64,000 nt of DNA from Epiperipatus broadwayi (Eukaryota; Onychophora; Udeonychophora; Euonychophora; Peripatidae): the NCBI GenBank assembly GCA_028023455.1, contig JAQFVV010006293.1:3891059-3955058 (forward strand), written 5' to 3'. A model generated the notes under the pieces. The model searched no databases. It saw only the letters and a program-made list of their open reading frames with translations, and was not told where the DNA came from. Shown in pieces: positions 49,604-61,822 of the stretch. The stretch's first letter is position 1, and each line of letters opens with the position of its first letter. The position numbers were made by a program, and so were the translations under genes.

Positions 49604-49739
49604 CATCAAAGGATTTACCCCACAATTTTTGAGCAATACTTTTTCCATCAGATAAATTTCCATTGTCAGACAATGTCAAATTAATAGCTAATGCATACAT
49701 TATTATGGCATCATGAAAAGCACCAATATAATAATCTAC
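49604..49739 (-). CDS. Receptor guanylate cyclase, ligand-binding domain exon
   Basis: A 136-nt exon with acceptor TTGTAG and donor GATG|GTAAGT, entering in phase 0 and leaving in phase 1. It reads VDYYIGAFHDAIIMYALAIN, then LTLSDNGNLSDGKSIAQKLW, then GKSFD. The pattern of a short helix FHDAIIMYALAIN followed by a variable loop and a GKSFDGITG joint with the next exon is typical of ANF receptor domains in receptor cyclases. NLT is a possible glycosylation site. Confidence 0.87.
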
Positions 49740-50156
49740 CTACAATAATACAATTATACTTTAAAAATGAAAACACATACAAATATACATAAATAAAATA
49801 TCTGTTATAAATTAATTATTGTAAAAATGGTTATATAAATAACTAAACATACTACTTCATTTTATAATGATTATTATGAATACTTATTATCATCAAGAAC
49901 TACCCACTTATTCATTTATCCATACTTTATGTACCTTTCTATTTACTTGTTCATATATATAATATATTTATTGTGTATATAGCTATATATTTATTGTCTT
50001 TATGGCTATCTATTTCTGTGAACTATCCAGGAGTTTGTTTATCTATTGGTCCATCCACTCAACTACCAACCTATTTTTACACTTCCATCTTCCTTTATTG
50101 TTTTATCTAGACTCCTAATACTTATATTTCTCTTTCTACCTAACCAGTTACCTAGC

Positions 50157-51286
<1,130 letters not shown>

Positions 51287-52399
51287 AAGACTCATAGTTT
51301 TAATTTCAGGAAAACCTTTAGTTGTATTATGCACAAAACATTATTAATTATAAGACAAGCTTGAATCTAATTTACATCAAGCCGATTTTACTTGATTTAT
51401 TATTATGTCTTAGTTGCATTATTTTTTTTAAAACAAGGTAATTTCTATATTAAACAATGTATATCACTCTCTCTCTACCTATCCATACATACGACATAAT
51501 CTTCTCTCATACACATGCACACATATACGTGTACACTCAAAGGTATTATAAATATGTGGATGATTTTTAAATGATTCATATAATAATGAAAACTCAACAA
51601 AAAAGAAAAAACTTAAATATTTCAAATTGCCAATATCATTTTATAACTATTTTTATATCAATGTACAAATGAATGACCTATTACTGGATTCATATAACTT
51701 TGTGAATATATTGGATTTAAAACATTGAAATGTTATATGTTTTAAGTCACTATTTTTAATAAAAAGAAAAAAATTAAAATTTAGACAGCATCGGAAAACT
51801 ATAAGTCAGACTTCTGCTAAAAGGAACATCTCATCCATATTTTGTAATCATTGACCAGTTATATTATCCATATTATAACAATATGCTAAATTGGGATATT
51901 ATCAAGATTCACGAAAATTATATTTTTATTTAATTGCAATAAAAAAGCATTAGGTATTAAATAAATAAACTATAATAAAAAATGATGATCTATATTTGAT
52001 TTATTCAACATGAAAATAATCCACCAACAATATTAATATTATACAATAATGATTATTCTCTTTTTATTCACCTGAGTAAAATAAATGGACACTAGAAATT
52101 AGTTCAGCAGGTTTTTAAAATGTTTTATTTAAAACACGTTGTTTAGAATTTTTAATATTAAATAGATTTGGATACTCTTAAAATATAATTCGATTTTAAA
52201 TTTTTTTTCATATAGTTAGGATCGAAAATATAAAAACTTTATCAACTATATAAATGCCAGATAGTTTGTAATAAATTATTATTTTACGATTATTTCAGAA
52301 AAACAATAGTAAAAATTTTTTTTTATAGGTTTTGTAAAGTTTCAAAATGTCTAGTTGATATATATCATATGAAGTAGATAATAAAATAATCACCTTTCT

Positions 52400-53180
52400 A
52401 AAAAATATCTATAATGATTCAAAAGCAACTATGAGAACGTGCAGAGAAATGAAAGAGTTTGTAATTAAAAAGTGCAACAAACAAGAAAATGCAAGCAATC
52501 TCACTCATCAAACATATTGTGATTTTTTTAAAAAAACGTAATAGAAAAGATTAAGGAACATTACTGCATAAAATGAAAATAACTTAGATATTTAGATGAA
52601 GCAGTAGTCATTGAAAAAGATAATTAAAAAAATACTAAAATTCACATTACAGAATTTAAATAAGAAAACTAAAAGATATAGTTTATTCATAAATATAGCC
52701 AAAACAAAAGCAATTATGCTTGAAAAAAATCAAAATGGAGAGAAAATCAAAATTTATGGAAATAAATAAGCAAAGAAGATAATTTTACATATCTTGAAAG
52801 TAATTACCATAATGATTTTGATATCATCTAACCCCACAAGAACTTGTTTGTAAGCTATAACAGAATTTAGAAAATCAAAAACATTAAATTTAATGTACTT
52901 GACTAAAGCACATTTATTAGTGTGTTATAGAGATTCAACCATGAGTTATAATTAGAAAATATTCCTTGAAAAGAATCTTGGAGTTTTAAAAAATCTGCCA
53001 TAGAAGGATCCAAAAGTTTTCAATAAAAAAGTGTAGAATAAGGGAATTAGATAGAAATTTTATTTAAAAAAGTTTACAATAAATCTTTTACTCCACTCAT
53101 ATAGTGATATATAAAAATAGAGTCAAATGCAACAATAGCCACATCACGTTAGAGAAAGAGGATAAATAAAATTATCTTAA
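52400..53180 (+). mobile_element. Decayed LINE reverse transcriptase
   Basis: Plus strand near 52588-52635 reads LRYLDEAVVIEKDN, a degenerate form of the FADD catalytic segment. Near 52660-52760, in another frame, it reads LNKKTKRYSLFINIAKTKAI and then MLEKNQNGEKIKIYG, matching the helix and KTK segment after the catalytic box in RTE and related LINEs. Stops are frequent. Its orientation is opposite to the three RTE fossils, and it may be a different LINE family. Its 3-prime limit is unclear. Confidence 0.6.
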
Positions 53181-54011
53181 GCAAAAATTATAGTAGAAAA
53201 AAAACTTAATAAAAATAATATTAAAACTATTTTCATATATAATAAAAAAATGTATTTTTTCTCAGGTAAAAAGATAGTGTACTCTTTAAAAAAATCTCTG
53301 AAATTAATGTTTATCCCACATCTTACATTGATCAGAACAATAGAAGAATAGCAACTCTTTCCATACAATAGTGCAATCTAATATAAGTTATAGTAATCAA
53401 TAGATGCCAGAAGGTTTGTGCACTTAAATCTGTACCTAGTGCCTACTTATCCACTATCCCCAAATTAGATTCTAACTTATGGCTGTCATCAGCGAGGATA
53501 CTGAATGAGTAGATACTAAATCGACACCGATACATTTCTTTTTTTTTTTCTCTTTTAAATATTTATATTGCTTTAACATTCTTTTGTGAACTAATATCTT
53601 TGCAAATACCATCCCCAAAGAAATGTCAATGCAGAGATAAAAAAGATATCACAGTAATAAATAAAGAGCTCTGCTAATTTGCTCTAACAAGCTTTATTAA
53701 TAAATGCCAGCTAAACAAAGCATTTAAAAATCTCTATCTTGAAACCACTCCCTATCCTCAGATCCATGGTTTCAGGCTTTGGAATTCCTCAGTGAGGTGC
53801 TAGGATAGTTTCAGACACTAGATCACAGTAATAATCTTACAATAAATAGTAAATAAATACATTTATCTACTGCATAATAATTTGAAGAAAGCAATACATA
53901 TTTAAATTATTTTAATACTCTTGCTTGACACATTTAGATTAAAAAGCAATACAAAATATAAAACGATGGCAAATTAGTTATAACACTAAAAACTTATAAT
54001 GACATGCTTAC

Positions 54012-54145
54012 TCTTCTATTTTTATTTTTCGATTTTAATTTAATTTGTTTAGAAAACTCTTGAAATTCTTCGCTATCACTTTCTTTCACAGATATAATTA
54101 ATACTGATTCAAACATTTTTCTTGCACTTTCGTCTTCACCATCAC
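54012..54145 (-). CDS. Receptor guanylate cyclase, ligand-binding domain exon
   Basis: A 134-nt exon with acceptor TTTCTAG and donor AGA|GTAAGC, entering in phase 1 and leaving in phase 0. It reads GDGEDESARKMFESVLIISV, then KESDSEEFQEFSKQIKLKSK, then NKNRR. In the family this region, with an acidic start, a strand like FESVLIISV and a charged linker, links the two lobes of the ligand-binding domain. The phase agrees with both neighbouring exons. Confidence 0.85.
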
Positions 54146-54275
54146 CTAGAAACAATAATAGAAAAGAGCTTTATTAAATAATAAACTCCTTCTTTATATG
54201 TTCTTCTATATGTTGGATATATAAAATAAAAATATTTAAACCTTAATACAATATAAAATTATATGTCATAAGAAT

Positions 54276-54403
54276 GTGGGGACTATTAGTAATTATTCCG
54301 GCATTAAAATTGTTAAGCAGCTTTAATAAAGATGCCCCTATCGAAAGTCTGGCTTAGCAATTTTAAATCTTAATGCTGTAGTAATTGTAATCTATCCACA
54401 CAT
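54276..54403. repeat. Small imperfect foldback
   Basis: GGCATTAAAATTGTTAAGCA (about 54300) is mirrored by AGCAATTTTAAATCTTAATG (about 54356), with further partial pairing between the flanks (ACTATTAGTAATTATTCC and GTAGTAATTGTAATCTAT). The loop includes GATGCCCCTATCG. Probably a MITE remnant. Confidence 0.5.
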
Positions 54404-55569
54404 TTTCGTAGAATAAAATTATATATATATAAAATTAAATTGAAAATATATTAAACCGCTAATGTGCCATTTACCGTATTTTCTTACTTGTTTATATTCT
54501 TAGGAAGAAGTGAGGGAGGAGAAAGAAATATGAACAAAGTTTTCAGTTTTCCTATATGAATAAATGTTTATTGTTAAATTACCTATCATTTAGATAGTAT
54601 GAATATATTAGTGTTGTTACGGATCATGAAAATTAAGCCACATATGTATGTGGATTAATTATCAAAAATTTCATTAAAGTTTATAATGTAGTTTTGAAAT
54701 TGAGGAAGATATTGGGTGTTAAAAAGTGTAGCAAATAACAGCAAATTTGTCACCAATGTCTAAGTATATTCAGTCTGAATTTTATTGCCTAGCTATTTAA
54801 TTTACTTTCAAGCAAAAAGAATCAATTCTTACACACATATAGTTATTTTATATTAGTTTTCCAGTAATAGACATAAAAGAGATAGTTCATAAATAGATCA
54901 CAAATAAAAAATAACTGTAATAATATAGAATTGCTATATATATTGATAACTGGTACTACAAAATAGCTTGATCACAGTACAGTTCTAATAATAAAACATG
55001 GCTGATAAACACTATTACAGCATCACCAGATTAAATCCTATCCATATAAAACATATTAGAAATTTAGTCTTTTGTTAATTGATAACAAATAATCTTAGAG
55101 TTTTAGTAATCAAAATGGTGATTATAATCAAAAAGTGAGTTGGGTTAGATTTATATTTGTTATATTTACATTTTTTTAAAATATTTATATCAAATTGTGT
55201 ATACTATTGAATATAACAATTTTAATTGTTCATCATTTTGTTATGGTATGACCAAAGTCAGTTTTCAATTTGTCTTAGATAAAATATTTGTCAATACAGA
55301 AAAGTCTAAATGTACATGTAAGACTCAATAAATATAATTCTGTTTTCTTTTGTCATAAGAAATAATCTAGGGATGATTATTGTCTTAAAGAAAATTAAAA
55401 TTGTACATAATGAATCAAATGCTAAAAAAAATTAAAAAAATCTGGTACATTGGTAGTATTAATATATTAAATCAAAAGTTTAGTAATGAATAATTAAATA
55501 TGAACTGGAATTTAGGATGCTAATTAATAGATTTTTATTTCCTAACAATTGATTACCATAATTCTGATG

Positions 55570-56640
55570 CCCAGCATCAAAAACATCATCATTTTCAATC
55601 ACCATAGATCCATTGCAGGAAGAAATTCTCTTCAAGATTAATCCAGTTTAATCTCTAGCCTCTCTTTTTCAAATCACTCCACCATACTTTCTAATTTTAT
55701 CTATACATCTCATATCTTTCTAGGTCTTTCACAATCTCTTGATACCCAGTTTAAGATTTCAACTGTCCATCTATGATCACATCTTCTAATAATATGACCA
55801 GGCTAGATGCACATCAATCTCTTATTTTTTTAGTAATGACAGTAACACTTGTTGGTTCTCTTATCCATGTATTTCATTTTCAATTCCTTCTTATTACTCT
55901 CAACATACATCTTTCCATACTCATTGAGTGGTTTGAAGTCTCTGTATTGCTCTTCTGTCAAATGTACAAATCTTAGATTCATAAATAAAAATTGGTAAAA
56001 CACATTTATTAAAATCTTCTTTTTCAAATACATAGGCCTATTTTCTTTTAATATTAAGTTATTTCTAACAAAACCACTCTATCCAAATTTAATTTTATGG
56101 TTAATTTAATCCATTATATTTCCATCTGTATTAAAAATCTGATCAAGGTATTTGTAATGGTTAACTTTTGCTGATTCATCACATCAATCTTTATTTTTCT
56201 TTTAAAAAAATCCATTGAAAATCCGTTGAACATTATTTGAATCTTTTTAGCATTTACCTTTATTTTTGATTTCTTAATTTCATCTGATAATTCTTAAATG
56301 TCCTGAGGCTCTGAAACATTAATTCCCAAAACAGTTTTATTATTTTCAAAATCTAGATGACTTAAATAATCTCCATTTATGTTTACTCCCTTAGTTTCTC
56401 ATTTTAATACACAAAATACTTCTTGCAAAATTAATGTTAAAATTTTTGGAGATATGGAATCATTCTATCATACCCTCTTCTCAATGTTGATATTTCTAGT
56501 TTCATTATGTAATATAATTATTGCTGTTAAATTTTAATAAATATTCCTCAGAATATGATTATATCCTGGATCTATAACTCAGTAATTCAATGCTTTAATT
56601 ATGTGATATTTTAAACATTACATTTATTCTGATATTTGCA
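55570..56640 (-). mobile_element. Decayed RTE-type LINE, copy C, 3-prime part
   Basis: Minus strand near 55730-55805 reads PGHIIRRCDHRWTVEILNWV then SRDCERPRK, the conserved C-terminal domain of RTE-like polyproteins. At about 55850-56030 it reads YVESNKKELKMKYMDKRTNK, also collinear with the family. Near 56300-56370 it reads INGDYLSHLDFENNKTVLGI, a degenerate catalytic segment in which FADD has become FENN. The 5-prime endonuclease part is absent, as expected for a 5-prime-truncated LINE insertion. Confidence 0.72.
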
Positions 56641-56734
56641 TGACACAAGTATTTTGTTATTTATGAGTACATATTATTCACAGAGTTTAATTTATTTTAA
56701 TATATATTGTGCCATTACAATTTATATCATATAG

Positions 56735-56738
56735 ATAA

Positions 56739-56773
<35 letters not shown>
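56735..56773. repeat. (TA)n microsatellite
   Basis: TA run just outside the left arm of the palindrome. Confidence 0.9.
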
Positions 56774-56775
<2 letters not shown>

Positions 56776-56973
56776 ATAAATAAAGTTTGATATCTGTATT
56801 CGTTTCACAATATATGTAATATACAAATCAATATATATATCAAAATACAATACAATTTATATAAATTATATTCTTTTAGAAGTACTTTCGACTATACACT
56901 TTGTAGTCTTTATCAACTATATAATGTTGAATAATCAAAACAAGACAACCCTTAACAATACTCATAGTTCAAT

Positions 56974-57576
56974 TCAGATTTCCCACAATTCTGTTATCTT
57001 AACATTTGATGACTGGCGATTCATTAATATTTGACGATTTCTTGAAATCAACATAGCCTCTTTTATTTTACGTTTATTATGACAACGTTCAATTTAAATA
57101 ATTTTCATATTTTTATAATCAAATTTAAATCCATATTGACAAGATTTATTATGATCAAATATAACAGATGATGAAGGTTTATTTACATCTGTTCCATATT
57201 GATTCTCTTTTTGAATTCTATTATATAAAAGCATATGTTCTTTTATTCTCTTCTCAAATGTACACTTAGATTCACCAATGTATTGTACGCCGCATCCACA
57301 TATCAATCTATATATAATAGAATTTTGATTAAACTTTGAATTTTGAATTTTAGAATTATTAAGCAATCTATTTATGTTATTTGTAGAGAAAAAAGCAATA
57401 TGACACAAACCATTATAAATTTTCCTAATAAACTTGACCTGCTCATCTGATATAAATGGCATTGAAATCCATTTCATTTTGATATTTTTATTTTTAATTT
57501 TATTATAGTGTTGATTTCTTTTAAATCCTTTAATAATATTAGCAATAGCATTTTTATAATAACCAATTTTTAACAA
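56974..57576 (-). pseudogene. Penelope-like element C-terminal region with GIY-YIG endonuclease, left arm
   Basis: The first 160 codons read LLKIGYYKNAIANIIKGF and MKWISMPFISDEQVKFI, like the thumb-to-linker region of Penelope-like reverse transcriptases. Then come YRLICGCGVQYIGESKCTFE and KRIKEHM, the GIY-YIG endonuclease signature (YIGES, a conserved arginine, KEH), then an H-x-x-SC stretch. A TAA follows KII at codon 161. The same frame then continues with IERCHNKRKIKEAMLISRNR to TELWEI and a TGA, so the true C-terminus lies beyond a premature stop. No ATG start; the RT domain is missing (5-prime truncation). GIY-YIG nucleases of these elements nick DNA for target-primed integration. Confidence 0.82.
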
Positions 57577-57658
57577 GTCATTAACAAATAAATGTACATT
57601 TTTAATTTTATTATTTATTAGTGATAAAATTAAAAATGTACATTTATTTGTTAATGAC

Positions 57659-58261
57659 TTGTTAAAAATTGGTTATTATAAAAATGCTATTGCTAATATT
57701 ATTAAAGGATTTAAAAGAAATCAACACTATAATAAAATTAAAAATAAAAATATCAAAATGAAATGGATTTCAATGCCATTTATATCAGATGAGCAGGTCA
57801 AGTTTATTAGGAAAATTTATAATGGTTTGTGTCATATTGCTTTTTTCTCTACAAATAACATAAATAGATTGCTTAATAATTCTAAAATTCAAAATTCAAA
57901 GTTTAATCAAAATTCTATTATATATAGATTGATATGTGGATGCGGCGTACAATACATTGGTGAATCTAAGTGTACATTTGAGAAGAGAATAAAAGAACAT
58001 ATGCTTTTATATAATAGAATTCAAAAAGAGAATCAATATGGAACAGATGTAAATAAACCTTCATCATCTGTTATATTTGATCATAATAAATCTTGTCAAT
58101 ATGGATTTAAATTTGATTATAAAAATATGAAAATTATTTAAATTGAACGTTGTCATAATAAACGTAAAATAAAAGAGGCTATGTTGATTTCAAGAAATCG
58201 TCAAATATTAATGAATCGCCAGTCATCAAATGTTAAGATAACAGAATTGTGGGAAATCTGA
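57659..58261 (+). pseudogene. Penelope-like element C-terminal region with GIY-YIG endonuclease, right arm
   Basis: Mirror copy of 56974-57576, identical in protein sequence, including the same premature TAA (58139-58141) and the same downstream tail ending at 58259-58261. The frame stays open upstream through NVHLFVNDLLKIGYYKN into the 12-nt spacer, so on this side the reading continues to the centre of the palindrome. The shared stop shows that the two arms came from one already broken copy. The two copies point away from each other. Confidence 0.82.
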
Positions 58262-58416
58262 ATTGAACTATGAGTATTGTTAAGGGTTGTCTTGTTTTGA
58301 TTATTCAACATTATATAGTTGATAAAGACTACAAAGTGTATAGTCGAAAGTACTTCTAAAAGAATATAATTTATATAAATTGTACTGTATTTTGATATAT
58401 ATATTGATTTGTATAT

Positions 58417-58479
<63 letters not shown>
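58417..58479. repeat. (TA)n microsatellite
   Basis: About 30 TA units starting at the outer edge of the right palindrome arm. Longer than its counterpart on the left. Confidence 0.95.
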
Positions 58480-58481
<2 letters not shown>

Positions 58482-58594
58482 GTTCACAATGAAATTGTAA
58501 TTTGCAAACAGTTTTTATATTTATTAAAATTATATTTATTACTTAAACTTATTATTTAAAAAATATCTTTGTTATTTATTAAATATAAAATTAC

Positions 58595-58729
58595 CTTTTT
58601 GCCATGGAATATTATTAAAAATTTCATTTTCAAATGTAATAAATACATAATCATCAATATGCATTTTCATTTTTCGGGCTTCTAGTAAAAGTAATCGAAT
58701 CTTGGGAATAGACATGAGTAGAACAATCA
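58595..58729 (-). CDS. Receptor guanylate cyclase, ligand-binding domain exon
   Basis: A 135-nt exon with acceptor TTTTTTAG and donor AAAAG|GTAATT, entering and leaving in phase 1. It reads IVLLMSIPKIRLLLLEARKM, then KMHIDDYVFITFENEIFNNI, then PWQK. The pattern of a buried strand, a helix (RLLLLEARKM) and DDYVFITFE is the conserved central strand-helix-strand of the ANF receptor fold. In the family it often begins with a cysteine-containing IVIC segment, here IVLLMS, so a conserved cysteine may be absent. Confidence 0.86.
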
Positions 58730-59286
58730 CTAAAAAACAAACAAACAAAAAAAAAACAAATTTGTGGAATATGATATAAATTGAAAGAGAAAAGAAAGTG
58801 AATGAGAGAGATATATATGCATTGAGGCTATTATACTTTATATGCTTTTTTAATTCATTGTTTTATTTTCTGAGACATTTAGAATTTGATTAAATGTTTT
58901 TGAAGATCATTTATTTAATAATTGTTAAAACATGTGAAAAAAACTCACTAAAATTCAATTTACATAGTCAAGCAAGCAGAATTATAGATATATAATTTAG
59001 AATAGACATAGGAAGATTATATCAATGTAAACATAAATAAGATTAGCTTCTTGATGTTGCCAGGAAACTATCAATTACTAGTAATGGACAATTCTCCTGA
59101 GGTTAAACAACTTTTCACTATTAACCTATTTATAGCTGTTTTTATCAGAAAAAATATCAGTTATATAAAACTGATCTTATTTTAACAGCATGTGATAGTG
59201 GCTAAATTATGCAAAAGTTGGGCCATTTGTTTTAACTGAATGCCCCATTTGTACATATTTTTATATGCATGTAGATAACTATGCTT

Positions 59287-59563
59287 GGTACTTATGTATT
59301 AGACCTGCTGTCAATGTTTGCAATGGCAGAATGTCAGAAGGCTATACCTTTCTCCAGTGGGGTGTGTGTGTGTTTGTGACAGCAGAATATTATAGTTCTG
59401 ACTTTTTAATACATTTTTAAAAGTTGTGACTTTTTAATATACCATATTAAAAAGTCAAAACTATAGCATTCTGCCATTACAAACACCCCCTCCTTCCACT
59501 AGAAAAAGGTATGGCATTCTTCCATTGCAAACATTGGCAGCATGTCTAATATGTAAGTATCCA
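59287..59563. mobile_element. Foldback element with GT/CC-rich arms
   Basis: The left arm has GTATTAGACCTGCTGTCAAT, GTTTGCAATGGCAGAATG, CTATACCTTTCTCCAGTGGG and TAGTTCTGACTTTTTAAT in order. The right arm has their complements in reverse order: ATTAAAAAGTCAAAACTA, CATTCTGCCATTACAAAC, CACTAGAAAAAGGTATGG and ATTGGCAGCATGTCTAATAT. Arms of about 130 bp are diverged by perhaps 10 to 15 percent around a short AT-rich centre. No coding sequence. Confidence 0.75.
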
Positions 59564-59911
59564 ATACTTATGTTTTCTTTTTGTCAATTTATGTACAATC
59601 TTCAGTCAACTGAATTATCTGATATGCTATTCTTTTCTTAACAATATTCCTCACTATAACTGTTTAATTTCTCATGTAGTAATGTACAACTCAACTCTCA
59701 AACATTACTAAATTTTTTTTTCATTGAAACATAAATAAATTTGGATATGTTATATTTTTTTATAAATATTCTTATTGGGTTTTAGTATTCTTTACTAAAC
59801 AATTTTATTTGTTAATTAAATTAAAAATATAAAATAATGTGCATTTATAGACCTGCTTATAAAACAAAATAGAAAACAGGACTATAAGTGAAATTTTCTA
59901 TTAAATATATA

Positions 59912-61091
59912 CACCTGGGTCTCTTTTTACGTGGACTTATTTAACATGATTTTGAAGTTACGTGATTCGTGTTTCACCAGAAGTTGACCTCCGATAATGC
60001 GCTATTACTTTAAATAATAAATTTCGTGCACTTACGTTATATTGAAAGTAATAGCACATTATTGGAATTCTACTTTCATCTTAGTAATTTCAATATTTTC
60101 AGTGCTTTATAATAGTAAGATTTTATGCAATAATGAAATTAAAATCATGATTTCCACATTTTATGTATACACACATTAAATTTTACAAGATTATAATGTA
60201 AATTTGTTCAAACATTGTGCGTGTTAATTTTGCATTTTAAATCGCATTCTGTTTTTGCTTTTTAAAAAAGAACATAATCAATTATTAATCATTTAGTGTC
60301 CACAAGTTTATTTTTAAATTGTCAGTAATAGCAGTGGGCACAATTAAAAATTAAAATCTAATTTTTAATTGTAATTAACAATTTAAAAATTACTTACGGG
60401 CGACTTGAAATTAATGTGATGTAAAACGAAATTTGATTTTTAAACAGAATTGAAAATTAAAGACAAAAATAAAAATTTAATTTTTAGTTGTTAGTTTTAA
60501 TTAAATTTTTCCCAGCAGTGGTGAATAAGTCTAAGTTCATAAACAATTAATAAAATGATCGTTGTTATCAACAGAAAACCCTTAACACAACATGAGAGTG
60601 AACTTGGCGCTAGTTGTATTTCCTCTTGTGAGAATAATTGCTGAGATATTCTTGACTTCGTTTAAGGAGAAGCCAAATACATCACATCACATGAGAATTT
60701 GATTTTTTACTAGTTTGCAAATGAACGTGTTTTTGGGCAAATAGCAATAATAATTAAAACGTGTATAAAAAATGTAAATTACTGTACTGTAAATTATGCA
60801 TAAAAATATATTATTTTGAATAAAATTAAATATTATAGTTAAAAAAAGTTTGTCTTGTATCAATTTTTTTCAAATTTGAAATTTTTTATTAGTCATATTT
60901 TATTTCTTTATTTTTTTTTTTTGCGCGAATTTTAAAGTAATTTTACATTGGTGCTTTGCTTTTACGCGAATTTTGAAAAATCACAGACCGCATCCCCCCC
61001 TTTTCAATGTAAGTTACATCTATTTTTGCACGATTTCATTTGCGCATGTTTTCTGAGAAACCTATCTATCACGTAAAACGAGACCCAGGTG
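59912..61091. mobile_element. Non-autonomous DNA transposon, 1180 bp, TA-flanked
   Basis: 22-bp terminal inverted repeats start CACCTGGGTCTC and continue to TTTTACGTG, with one mismatch between the ends (59912-59933 and 61070-61091). TA lies directly outside both ends (59910-59911 and 61092-61093), as expected for a target duplication of the Tc1/mariner type. Two GCGAATTTT motifs sit subterminally near 60926 and 60965. The interior has no open frame of note, so a transposase from elsewhere would be needed. Family placement rests only on TA and the terminal C, so it is tentative. Confidence 0.78.
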
Positions 61092-61198
61092 TAATAGATT
61101 GTTCATTTCAATTAAATACAATATTTGAAAAATACTTTCAATGATAGCTAAATTCTATAAATATATGTCTTACTGGTTGAGACCAATATATATATATA

Positions 61199-61294
61199 AT
61201 GATCTGCCTATCAGTCTACCTACCTACCTACCTACTGCCTGCCTGCACACCTACCTGTCTGTCTGTCTGTCTGTCTGCCTGCCTGCACACCTAC

Positions 61295-61339
<45 letters not shown>

Positions 61340-61500
61340 CATCCATCCATCCATCCATCCATCCATCCATCCATCCATCCATCCATCCATCCATCCATCC
61401 ATCCATCCATCCATCCATCCATCCATCCATCCATCCATCCATCCATCCATCCATCCATCCATCCATCCATCCATCCATCCATCCATCTATCCATCCATCC

Positions 61501-61594
<94 letters not shown>

Positions 61595-61822
61595 ATATCT
61601 ATTAATCTATCTATCTACCTACCTATCTACCTACCCACCCACCCAACTACTCACCCACCACCTACTTATCTACCCACTATCCATCCATCCATCCATCCAT
61701 CTATCCATTCGTCCATCCACCCACCTACCTACCTACCTACCTGCCTGCCTGTCTGCCTTCCTCCCTCCCTACCTACCTACCTACCTACCTACCTACCTAC
61801 CTACCTACCTACCTACCTACCT
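61199..61822. repeat. Compound tetranucleotide array
   Basis: Successive blocks of TACC, TGCC, TCTG (a unit with TGCACACCTACCTG and TCTGs is itself duplicated), ATCC (about 40 units, 61335-61500), TATC (about 15), TCTG, TATC, TACC, ATCC, TGCC and TACC again. Open frames through it (61141-61605, 61199-61840) are repeat artefacts. Confidence 0.97.

Larger units (their letters stand above)
56810..58425. repeat. 1.6-kb near-perfect palindrome
   Basis: The arms 56810-57611 and 57624-58425 are reverse complements around a 12-nt spacer. I compared them block by block and found one mismatch, A at 56850 against C at 58385, in about 802 bp. Each arm carries the same broken Penelope-like endonuclease frame pointing outwards. 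TA microsatellites lie at or near both outer ends. It lies wholly inside a receptor intron. Confidence 0.93.
54146..58594 (-). other. Intron of the receptor gene, 4449 bp
   Basis: Contains a small foldback, RTE fossil copy C, two TA microsatellites and the 1.6-kb palindrome, each listed separately. The rest is AT-rich. Confidence 0.6.
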
